Shown here piece after piece: positions 1-4,861 of a stretch of DNA of 5,289 nt; position 1 is the first letter of the stretch; each line of letters starts with the position of its first letter. The translations under genes and the position numbers were made by a program. Source of the DNA: Lachnospiraceae bacterium (lineage in GTDB: Bacteria; Bacillota; Clostridia; Lachnospirales; Lachnospiraceae); contig JAITWD010000135.1 of NCBI GenBank assembly GCA_031285465.1, positions 1 to 5,289 on the forward strand, in the 5' to 3' direction. The notes under the pieces were generated by a model. The model was not told the DNA's origin. It made no database searches and saw nothing but the letters and a program-made list of their open reading frames with translations.

Positions 1-269
1 GTCAAAACACCGATAGCGATCGGCAGATCAAATGCCGTTCCTTCCTTCCGTAAATGCGCCGGTGACAGGTTAACGGTCAAGTGGAGCGGTGGCAGGGTGA
101 TCCCGGTATTGCGCAGCGCCACCCGTACCCGCTCTCCCGCTTCTTTTACCTCACCCGACAAATAGCCCACCATTGCAAAGCAGGGCAAACCGCCCGAAGC
201 GTTGACCTCCACCCGTACCAAATAACTCTGGATGCCCGATATGGCACCTGATATGATTGCTGCAAACAT
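1..269 (-). CDS. YifB/ComM-family Mg-chelatase-like AAA+ ATPase, N-terminal part (cut by window edge)
   Basis: Only the first 89 codons are present; the gene runs off the left edge. The translation begins MFAAIISGAISGIQ and contains the family's N-terminal landmarks: V-R-V-E-V near residue 20, GGLPCF-MVGYL near 26-37, EVKEAGERVRVAL near 40-52, then TVNLSPAHLRKEGTAFDLPI near 66-85. These match the N-terminal ChlI-like domain of YifB/ComM proteins. The Walker motifs and the C-terminal domain would lie outside the window. The ATG is supported by GAGGAG at 275-280, five bases upstream. Gram-negative ComM is a helicase that helps branch migration during natural transformation; the role of clostridial homologues is much less clear, so that function is only inferred. 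It lies downstream of pilT but is separated from it by a terminator and about 1 kb, so it is probably transcribed independently. No convincing promoter was recognised. Confidence 0.93.
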   Translation of the reverse strand, partial: MFAAIISGAISGIQSYLVRVEVNASGGLPCFAMVGYLSGEVKEAGERVRVALRNTGITLPPLHLTVNLSPAHLRKEGTAFDLPIAIGVL

Positions 270-395
270 AGAAACTCCTCTTTATTTTTATTTTTTGATT
301 TCCTTGGGAAAAATGCCATTATGATCGCGCGCAGATTAATATTGTGCTTTAGCGCTCCGCATGCTATTGTTTAAGCTTTTAGTCAGACTTTTGGG

Positions 396-580
396 GATTT
401 CAGTTAGAGTCCTCAAGATTTTTAGTTAGAATCATCGAGATTTTTAGTTATAATATTTGAGATTTTTATCCAGATATCAGAAGTGTATATTATTTGAAGA
501 TTTCCGTCTAAAATTACTTGATTTCAAGATTTTTATCAGAATATTTGTGATTTTATTACTGAAATATATGTGATTTTCAT
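396..580. repeat. Diverged left part of a T-rich tandem array, period about 21-23 bp
   Basis: A GATTTT(T) motif recurs at 396, 417, 439, 461, 499, 520, 528, 549 and 572. Most steps are 21-23 bp; the 461-499 step is 38, which fits two units with one core lost. Three units (417-482) share GATTTTTAGTTA or close variants. It runs directly into the 20-bp units starting at 581 and looks like an older, more decayed part of the same array. No ORF covers it. Confidence 0.75.
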
Positions 581-780
581 TTAACTTTGTGGGGTTTCGT
601 TTGATTTTTGGGGATTTTATTTGACTTTTTTAGGTTTCATTTGACTTTTCGCGGTTTCGTTTGACTTTTTGCGTTTTCGGTTGACTTTTTGCGGTTTCAG
701 TTGACTTTTTGCGGTTTCGTTTGACTTTTAGAAGTTATGTTCGACTTTTAAGGTTTTATTGGATTTTTGAGCTTTAATTT
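581..780. repeat. Tandem array of 20-bp units, consensus TTGACTTTTTGCGGTTTCGT
   Basis: Units begin at 581, 601, 621, 641, 661, 681, 701, 721 and 741 with no gaps. Identities to the consensus, counted by eye, are 17, 14, 17, 19, 18, 18, 20, 15 and 13 of 20; a tenth at 761 is barely recognisable. Units are adjacent without spacers, so this is not a CRISPR. Each unit holds a T5 run and a T3 run about half a unit apart, so T-tracts recur roughly once per helical turn. On the opposite strand, where yifB is read, the array is A-rich. Its function is unknown; protein binding, DNA curvature or simple slippage expansion are all possible. Confidence 0.93.
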
Positions 781-803
781 AGAACTATTCAAGATTGCCA
801 ATA

Positions 804-827
804 GGAAACGGTAAGCAAGGCGTTTCC
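804..827. repeat. Inverted repeat, 7-bp stem
   Basis: GGAAACG (804-810) pairs with CGTTTCC (821-827) across a 10-base loop. No T-run follows on either strand, so an intrinsic terminator is unlikely. It is the first of three hairpins between the tandem array and the AT-rich stretch. Confidence 0.5.
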
Positions 828-846
828 CGCGCCCGATCGACTGTAC

Positions 847-881
847 AAAGTGCCACTATCGGTTACGCATCGGTGCACTTT
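847..881. repeat. Inverted repeat, 7-bp outer stem with internal ATCGGT direct repeat
   Basis: AAAGTGC (847-853) pairs with GCACTTT (875-881). The 21-base interior contains ATCGGT twice. The left arm is preceded by CTGTAC, giving TGTACAAAG, a string that also occurs at the outer end of the inverted repeat after lepA. No T-run follows on the minus strand; on the plus strand only a single extra T follows the stem. Confidence 0.45.
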
Positions 882-890
882 TCGCGGAGC

Positions 891-929
891 GTCTAAGAAA
901 ACACGATTTTAATCAGTATTTTCTTAGAC
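891..929. repeat. Long inverted repeat, 11-bp perfect stem
   Basis: GTCTAAGAAAA (891-901) pairs perfectly with TTTTCTTAGAC (919-929). The stem continues inwards after one mismatch and one bulge, leaving a loop of about six bases. It is followed by CGCTTAG on the plus strand and GCTCC on the minus strand, so it lacks the U-run of an intrinsic terminator. It may be a structured RNA element or a transposon remnant; nothing decides between these. Confidence 0.6.
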
Positions 930-1147
930 CGCTTAGTTTAAAAAACATATATTTTTCAAATTTTTATTCAAGCAGTTTAGCCGATAAAATCTGCAAAATG
1001 CATGGAGATTAAGATAGTTTAGCGATCATTAATGATTAATTCAAAATTATCTATGCTGAATGGGACTACGATCATTAAGGGCGGGATTCACAGTAAAAAG
1101 AGGAAAAACTAAGATGCACATAAAGAGGGGTAGATTAGCGCTAAGCC

Positions 1148-1186
1148 AAAAAAGTAGAACCGGTCCGAAGGGATATGTTCTACTTT
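1148..1186 (-). terminator. Rho-independent terminator of pilT
   Basis: Read on the minus strand, AAAGTAGAAC (1186-1177) pairs perfectly with GTTCTACTTT (1160-1151), and the T-run extends to six (1153-1148) before GGC. The 16-base interior can form a small inner stem (TCC/GGA) on a CTTC loop. It lies about 130 bases past the pilT stop, with no other minus-strand gene between, so it should end the pilT transcript. Confidence 0.82.
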
Positions 1187-1265
1187 AGACGACTTTTATT
1201 AAAAAAGCAAGTACTATTTCCGATAATACCCAAATATTTCCAATTGTCTTACCAATATTTCTCTT

Positions 1266-1310
1266 TACCGGCACAAACATTTCCAAATATGCCACTCTAC
1301 CGGCACAAAC
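1266..1310. repeat. Direct repeat TACCGGCACAAAC, two copies
   Basis: Two identical 13-base copies at 1266-1278 and 1298-1310, 32 bases start to start, lie just past the pilT stop inside its 3' untranslated region. The bases between include ATTTCCAAATAT, which resembles nearby AAATATTTCC at about 1232. They may reflect a local duplication; no function is evident. Confidence 0.6.
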
Positions 1311-1313
1311 GAT

Positions 1314-2366
1314 TCAGATTTTACGTTCCATCCCATCCGGATCGGTGGCAAATTGAACCGCCTGGTCGCGGTCGATCTTGCCGTCATAGTAGAGCTGCAT
1401 AATGGCATCATCCATCGTGATCATCCCCACCTTGCGGTTGGTCTGCATGACCGATACCAACTGATGGGACTTGCCCTCACGGATAAGATTGCGGACGGCA
1501 TGATTGGCATGGAGTACCTCAAACGCTGCCGAACGTCCCTTGCCATCGGCCGTCGGGATCAGTTGCTGGGAAACCACCGCTTCGAGGACATTAGCGAACT
1601 GGACCCGGATCTGCTGCTGCTGATGGGGCGGAAAAACGTCGATAACACGATCAACGGTGCTGGCCGCTCCAATCGTATGTAGGGTGGATAAAACTAAATG
1701 CCCAGTTTCGGCTGCGGTGATCGCAACACTGATGGTTTCAAAATCACGCATCTCTCCCACCAGGATAACATCGGGATCCTCACGTAACGCCGCGCGCAGT
1801 GCATTGGCATAGCTCTGACTGTCAAGACCGATCTCACGCTGATTGACCATCGCCCGCTTATGCTGATGGAGGTATTCAATCGGATCCTCCAGGGTAATAA
1901 CATGACATTCGCGATTATTATTGATCTTGTCGATGACCGCCGCTAAGGTGGTAGACTTACCACTACCGGTCGGACCGGTGACCAGCACCAAGCCTCTCTT
2001 TCGCAGATAAAGATCAATGACCGAGGGGGGCACCCCCAGCACCTCGGGAGACGGAACCTGCGTTCCGACCAAGCGGAAGGCAGCGGCAGCGGAGCCTCTT
2101 TGCTTAAAGGCATTGACCCGATACCGGCCTAAATCCGGAATGGAAAAAGACATGTCCCATTCACCCCGTTCCTCAAATTTGTTCCGTTGGCTTTCGGTCA
2201 TAACCTCATTCATGATAGCGGCCGTATCGGGCGGTAACATGCGGGGATAATCCATCGTGATCAATTGACCGTTAACCCTCATCTTCGGCGGTACACCAAC
2301 GGTTACATGCAGGTCCGACGCTCCCGCGTCCTTAGCCTGCCTGAGCAATTCTTCAATTGTCGGCAT
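1314..2366 (-). CDS. pilT: Type IV pilus twitching-motility (retraction) ATPase PilT
   Basis: A complete 350-residue protein, the usual length for PilT. PilT hexamers sit at the cytoplasmic base of the type IV pilus and depolymerise the pilin fibre using ATP. An N-terminal PAS-like domain (residues about 1-100, with DAGASDLH near 13-20) precedes the RecA-like motor. Motor landmarks are Walker A GPTGSGKST (131-139), Asp box HVITLEDPIEY (155-165), Walker B DPDVILVGEMRD (197-208) with Glu205 as the likely catalytic base, and His box TAAETGHLVLSTLHT (217-231). AVRNLIREGK (290-299) is the AIRNLIRE-type motif typical of PilT, which argues against the assembly ATPase PilB. The ATG is supported by AAGGAAGGAAATTTC just upstream. 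No other pilus gene lies in the window, so pilT stands alone here with its own sigma-A promoter and terminator. It does not appear to be co-transcribed with yifB. Confidence 0.97.
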   Translation of the reverse strand: MPTIEELLRQAKDAGASDLHVTVGVPPKMRVNGQLITMDYPRMLPPDTAAIMNEVMTESQRNKFEERGEWDMSFSIPDLGRYRVNAFKQRGSAAAAFRLVGTQVPSPEVLGVPPSVIDLYLRKRGLVLVTGPTGSGKSTTLAAVIDKINNNRECHVITLEDPIEYLHQHKRAMVNQREIGLDSQSYANALRAALREDPDVILVGEMRDFETISVAITAAETGHLVLSTLHTIGAASTVDRVIDVFPPHQQQQIRVQFANVLEAVVSQQLIPTADGKGRSAAFEVLHANHAVRNLIREGKSHQLVSVMQTNRKVGMITMDDAIMQLYYDGKIDRDQAVQFATDPDGMERKI

Positions 2367-2399
2367 GAAATTTCCTTCCTTGCTTGTCTTATTTTTAAC

Positions 2400-2435
2400 G
2401 AATAGATTGAATTGTCTTACACTTTCAATCCATTC
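2400..2435 (-). promoter_or_regulatory. Hairpin in the pilT leader
   Basis: On the minus strand GAATGGATTGAA (2435-2424) pairs with TTCAATCTATTC (2411-2400) across a 12-base loop: eleven Watson-Crick pairs and one G-U pair. The same position would be an A-C mismatch in a plus-strand RNA, which favours the pilT mRNA as the folded species. It lies between the predicted transcription start and the ribosome binding site. No T-run follows, so it is not an attenuator of the usual kind. It does not show the conserved core of a c-di-GMP riboswitch. Confidence 0.6.
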
Positions 2436-2470
2436 TGGTTCGGTGCCTTGTATTCTTTTTTCCTTCCCCT

Positions 2471-2499
2471 ATTATATAGTATATTGTACCGGCTGACAA
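2471..2499 (-). promoter_or_regulatory. Sigma-A-type promoter for pilT
   Basis: On the minus strand, TTGTCA (2499-2494) and a perfect TATAAT (2476-2471) are separated by 17 bases (2493-2477). This is one substitution from the sigma-A/sigma-70 consensus at the ideal spacing. Transcription would start near 2464, giving a leader of about 100 bases before the pilT ATG. It indicates vegetative expression of pilT, independent of sigK upstream. Confidence 0.85.
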
Positions 2500-2555
2500 T
2501 CATTGTTTAAACCAATTTGAGCATCAGCCTATGTACCTTTCACGCCCACAGTCAC

Positions 2556-2594
2556 ACCGTGCTTTTCCTGTATTTGCACGGTTTTTCGTCTTTT
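2556..2594 (+). terminator. Intrinsic-terminator-like hairpin facing the plus strand, at the sigK 3' end
   Basis: ACCGTGC (2556-2562) pairs perfectly with GCACGGT (2576-2582), followed on the plus strand by TTTTCGTCTTTT (2583-2594). In the minus direction, in which sigK is read, the hairpin is followed by GTGACTG without a T-run. The orientation is therefore opposite to every annotated gene. It could end an antisense or small RNA, shield sigK from antisense transcription, or act weakly in both directions. Confidence 0.6.
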
Positions 2595-3228
2595 ATGACC
2601 GTTCAAATCCTTCCCGCAGTTTATATAAAGCCCGCTTCTCGATACGGGAAACATAGCTGCGTGATATCCCCAGCAGCTCACCTATTTCACGCTGGGTTAC
2701 CTCCTTACCGGTGGCGAGGCCGTAACGCAGAAAGATGATCTCTTTTTCACGCTCACTTAAGACGCGGTCAAAAAGACCGGCTAGCTTTTTGGTATTCTCG
2801 AACAATTCCATCTTGTCAAGGATATCGGTTTGTTCGTGTTCGATGATGTCCAATAGATTGATCTCATTGCCCTCTTTATCAATCCCGATCGGCTCATATA
2901 ATGAAACTTCCTGAGAGGTTTTTTTCTTGGTACGCAACAGCATCAGCAACTCGTTGTCAATGCAGCGTGAGGCATAAGTGCTCAGCTTGCCCTTATCGGC
3001 ATCGAAGGAGGAAACGGCCTTGATCAGACCAATCGTACCTATCGAAATGAGATCTTCCATATCCTCGTCAACATTCACATACTTCTTGGCAATGTGGGCT
3101 ACCAGACGAAGATTGCGCTCGATCAGGATTTCTTTTGCCTTTTCGGCCGCCTCACGGTTGCCTTTTTGTAAAACCCGAATATAATCAGCTTCTTCTTCGG
3201 CAGATAACGGTTTTTGGAATGTTTTCAA
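2593..3228 (-). CDS. sigK: RNA polymerase sporulation sigma factor SigK
   Basis: A 211-residue sigma-70-family factor; in spore formers sigma-K drives the late mother-cell programme (cortex, coat and mother-cell lysis). Landmarks are KPLSAEEEADYI (6-17), RNLRLVAHIAKKY (about 38-50, region 2.1), EDLISIGTIGLIKAV (region 2.2), STYASRCIDNELLMLLR (regions 2.3-2.4, core and -10 contact), VSLYEPIGIDKEGNEINL, and the region 4.2 helix-turn-helix VTQREIGELLGISRSYVSRI followed by EKRALYKL. The match to Bacillus SigK is specific, notably in IGIDKEGNEI and GISRSYVSRIEKRAL. The start is TTG: an in-frame TGA lies six codons upstream, no ATG or GTG occurs before region 2, and GGGGG (3235-3239) sits six bases before the TTG. 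The N-terminus begins right at the conserved domain, so there is no room for the roughly 20-residue pro-sequence of Bacillus pro-sigma-K. The coding sequence is not split by a skin-like element. Confidence 0.95.
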   Translation of the reverse strand: MKTFQKPLSAEEEADYIRVLQKGNREAAEKAKEILIERNLRLVAHIAKKYVNVDEDMEDLISIGTIGLIKAVSSFDADKGKLSTYASRCIDNELLMLLRTKKKTSQEVSLYEPIGIDKEGNEINLLDIIEHEQTDILDKMELFENTKKLAGLFDRVLSEREKEIIFLRYGLATGKEVTQREIGELLGISRSYVSRIEKRALYKLREGFERS

Positions 3229-3238
3229 AAGAAGCCCC

Positions 3239-3269
3239 CGAAGTCAGTTTTTACTATTCTATGACTTCG
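3239..3269. promoter_or_regulatory. 8-bp inverted repeat flanking the sigK -10 box
   Basis: CGAAGTCA (3239-3246) is a perfect inverted repeat of TGACTTCG (3262-3269), with 15 bases between the arms. The predicted sigK -10 box lies between and partly within the arms, and the downstream arm abuts the Shine-Dalgarno run at 3235-3239. As DNA it could be an operator; a transcript begun upstream, such as hemW readthrough, could fold it close to the sigK ribosome binding site. Neither role is proven. Confidence 0.5.
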
Positions 3270-3282
3270 ATAGCCCTCAAGT
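3255..3282 (-). promoter_or_regulatory. Putative sigma-K-type promoter of sigK
   Basis: On the minus strand, CATAGAATA (3263-3255) fits the sigma-K -10 consensus CATANNNTA exactly. An AC dinucleotide (3282-3281) lies 17 bases upstream, where the minimal sigma-K -35 element is expected. Transcription would start about 15-20 bases before the TTG. The CATA core is shared with sigma-E promoters, but no ATA-type -35 was seen at the right distance. This fits sigma-K autoregulation as known in Bacillus. The -35 element is only two bases, so chance agreement is possible. Confidence 0.55.
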
Positions 3283-3405
3283 GCCTTTCCACCTCTTTTT
3301 TGCTAATTGGTACAACTTGAAAATATCACGACCGTAATGGACAACGGCAATTTTACGTCCTCTGCCTCTTATCCCAAAGAATAAAAATTCGCATCCCCCG
3401 GAGGG

Positions 3406-3444
3406 TTACTTTATAGGGTGTTCTTCCCCAATCCTATAAAGTAA
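3406..3444 (-). repeat. Perfect 12-bp inverted repeat containing the hemW stop codon
   Basis: TTACTTTATAGG (3406-3417) and CCTATAAAGTAA (3433-3444) are perfect inverted repeats with a 15-base spacer. The TAA stop is the outermost three bases of one arm; the other arm encodes residues near 437-440. On the hemW strand a run of T precedes the structure and ACCCTCC follows, so it is not a standard terminator. It could stabilise the mRNA 3' end or bind a dimeric protein. Confidence 0.65.
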
Positions 3445-4752
3445 AAAATGGGTAAAAACATAATTACTAATGTCGGTGCCAAAGCTGGTTAATTTAATCC
3501 GATCGCCTACTTCAATAAGCTTTTTCTCTACCAGCTCGTTTAAAACCGGACCATAAATGCTTTCAATGGTGTGTCCAAATTTTTCATGGAAGCGCGCCAC
3601 ACTGACTCCTTCAGTCAATCTCATTCCCAAAAACATGAATTCTTCCATTTGCTCCTCTACCGATAAGGACCGGTACTCTTCCTTAACCGTTACGAGATTA
3701 TCAGCATTGATAAAACCCAAACTGTTAATATGGTTATCCGCATTGGTGGATTTTACTTCATTAATATGACCATCCGGCTCATCACAGAAAAGAAAATGAT
3801 TGCAATAGGTGGTCAGATCCCGGGTATTACTCCAACGCCGCTCATTAAAAAGCGATGCCGCACCCAGACCAAAACCGACATAATCCGCCCGCTGCCAGCA
3901 CCCCACATTGTGTCGGCAGTGATAGCCCTCCTGGGCGTAATTGGAGATCTCGTAGCGGCCATAGCCCTTTTTTTGCAAAAATTCCGCCGTCTGATAATAC
4001 ATTGCCCGCTCGGAATCTTCATCGGGTAACCGTGCCGCTCCCGCCTGACCCTCCGCATACAAATCATAAAAAGGCGTACCTTCCTCAATGATCAGACTGT
4101 ACGCCGACAGATGCTCCGGCATCGGCTCAAGGTTGGTTACTCTGGTGAGGGTATCCAAATATGAATCCATCGTCTGGGTCGGCAATGCCGCCATAAGATC
4201 AACATTAATATTGTCAAAGCCGGCCCGTCGCGCTTCCTCATAGGTGCGCACAAAATCGTCCCACCCATGGATCCGCCCCAATAACCGCAATTCCTCATCA
4301 TTAGCCGACTGCAGACCGATACTCAGCCGATTGACCCCACTCCGCCGTAGATCGCTTAGCTGCTTGAGGTTGACCGAACCGGGATTGATCTCCATCGTGA
4401 TCTCTATTGCGTTATCCCTGGTTGTTTTATCCGCAGCTACCCGACCAGCCTTCACCCGCCCGCTCTCTCCCTCAGACGGTAAAAAATGAAAGGAGGAACG
4501 CAATTGGGATAATATCTGCCCAATATCCGCCGCGCTAAAAACCGACGGCGTCCCACCACCGATAAAAATGGTCTCCACGCAAAACTCCGCATAACGCGGT
4601 GCCTCCTGCTCTATCTCCGCCAATAGCGCCCGCAGATAATCGGCCTTTACCGCCCCGGTTGCCTCTGCCGATAAAAAGTCACAATACAAACACTTCTTAA
4701 CGCAAAAAGGAATGTGGATATAAATACTCAACGGCTTTGCTGTCACGTCCAT
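3406..4752 (-). CDS. hemW: HemW, radical SAM haem chaperone (HemN-like, formerly 'oxygen-independent coproporphyrinogen oxidase')
   Basis: A 448-residue protein, longer than the usual 370-400 for the family. HemW is a radical SAM-type protein that binds haem and is thought to deliver it to respiratory targets; it is not a true coproporphyrinogen oxidase. The 4Fe-4S motif is C17-x3-C21-x2-C24 in IYIHIPFCVKKCLYCDF, without the extra Cys of HemN. Other landmarks are FIGGGTPS (63-70), EITMEINPGSV (117-127), NRLSIGLQSANDEELRLLGR (141-160), NINVDLMAALPTQT (181-194), HLSAYSLIIEEGTPF (214-228), YEISNYA (267-273) and YVGFGLGAAS (291-300). The family's HNxxYW haem motif reads HNVGCW (281-286), with Cys285 in place of Tyr. 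Extra length comes from about 92-115 and about 318-357; the latter contains a 12-residue tandem repeat. The ATG is fixed by an in-frame TAA two codons upstream, with AAGGAG about 11 bases before it. It follows lepA on the same strand, as often in Bacillota. The C-terminus, with a winged-helix-like domain near 365-435, is intact. Confidence 0.95.
   Translation of the reverse strand: MDVTAKPLSIYIHIPFCVKKCLYCDFLSAEATGAVKADYLRALLAEIEQEAPRYAEFCVETIFIGGGTPSVFSAADIGQILSQLRSSFHFLPSEGESGRVKAGRVAADKTTRDNAIEITMEINPGSVNLKQLSDLRRSGVNRLSIGLQSANDEELRLLGRIHGWDDFVRTYEEARRAGFDNINVDLMAALPTQTMDSYLDTLTRVTNLEPMPEHLSAYSLIIEEGTPFYDLYAEGQAGAARLPDEDSERAMYYQTAEFLQKKGYGRYEISNYAQEGYHCRHNVGCWQRADYVGFGLGAASLFNERRWSNTRDLTTYCNHFLFCDEPDGHINEVKSTNADNHINSLGFINADNLVTVKEEYRSLSVEEQMEEFMFLGMRLTEGVSVARFHEKFGHTIESIYGPVLNELVEKKLIEVGDRIKLTSFGTDISNYVFTHFLLYRIGEEHPIK
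3697..3768 (-). repeat. Tandem 36-bp (12-codon) repeat inside hemW
   Basis: Two adjacent in-frame units encode HINEVKSTNADN (residues 329-340) and HINSLGFINADN (341-352). Both units begin with HIN and end with NADN, while the middles have diverged. The repeat lies in a family-atypical insertion between the SNT-RDL stretch and the C-terminal domain, so it probably arose by duplication in a surface loop and was tolerated. Confidence 0.75.
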
Positions 4753-4841
4753 GTATTACCACACTCCTTCCCATCTCTTTTCTGATCAAAAGCCATTCTT
4801 TGGGAACCATTTCTTTTTCTAAGCAATCTTTCAAGACTCAT
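4743..4841 (-). CDS. Possible 32-residue small ORF overlapping the hemW start
   Basis: An ATG at 4841 opens a 32-codon frame ending in TGA at 4743-4745, overlapping the hemW start by 10 bases in another frame. The peptide begins MSLERLLRKRNGSQRMAF and is rich in Arg, Lys, Asp and Glu with no membrane segment. A weak TAGG lies about seven bases before the ATG. The overlap would allow translational coupling to hemW, whose own Shine-Dalgarno lies inside this frame. I recognise no family; chance is quite possible. Confidence 0.25.
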   Translation of the reverse strand: MSLERLLRKRNGSQRMAFDQKRDGKECGNTWT

Positions 4842-4861
4842 TTCAAAACCTAGCTTATTCA

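Larger units (their letters stand above)
270..1313. other. 1044-bp gene-free intergenic region between pilT and yifB
   Basis: No reading frame on either strand here resembles a protein. Going left to right it holds the yifB ribosome binding site and leader (270-395), a degenerate T-rich tandem array (396-780), three successive inverted repeats (804-929), and an AT-rich stretch in which I recognise nothing functional (930-1147). Within that stretch there is a 12-bp palindrome at 1025-1036, and its core GATCATTAA recurs at 1070-1078. The pilT terminator (1148-1186) and a short direct repeat (1266-1310) complete the region. Its length and low complexity contrast with the 177-226 bp spacers elsewhere in the window. 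Confidence 0.8.

Noticed and set aside
581..760. Plasmid-type iteron origin
   Set aside because: Repeat size would fit, but there is no replication initiator gene and the flanks are chromosomal housekeeping genes.
581..780. CRISPR array
   Set aside because: Units are contiguous 20-mers with no unique spacers, and they diverge towards both ends, unlike CRISPR repeats.
891..929. Intrinsic terminator
   Set aside because: The stem is strong, but neither strand has a T-run after it, and pilT already has a well-formed terminator at 1148-1186.
1114..1188. Plus-strand 24-codon ORF beginning MHIKRGRLAL, with AGAGGA nine bases upstream
   Set aside because: It runs through the pilT terminator hairpin, is very short and has no promoter or family resemblance; the AGAGGA is likely chance in purine-rich sequence.
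1175..1402. Plus-strand 75-codon ORF
   Set aside because: It starts within the terminator hairpin and ends inside pilT on the opposite strand; the composition looks like translated AT-rich spacer and antisense sequence.
1353..1682. Plus-strand 109-codon ORF
   Set aside because: Fully antisense to the PilT coding sequence, whose motifs are unmistakable.
2367..2464. c-di-GMP riboswitch in the pilT leader
   Set aside because: Such riboswitches often control pilus genes in Clostridia, but the roughly 100-base leader shows only one simple hairpin and none of the conserved riboswitch core.
3360..3405. hemW terminator from CCCTCCGGGGG followed by GAATTTTTATT
   Set aside because: Only a three-base-pair stem can form, and the T-run is displaced by several bases; too weak to annotate.
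3730..4029. Plus-strand 99-codon ORF with a hydrophobic stretch
   Set aside because: Fully antisense to conserved HemW motifs; hydrophobic runs are common in such shadows.
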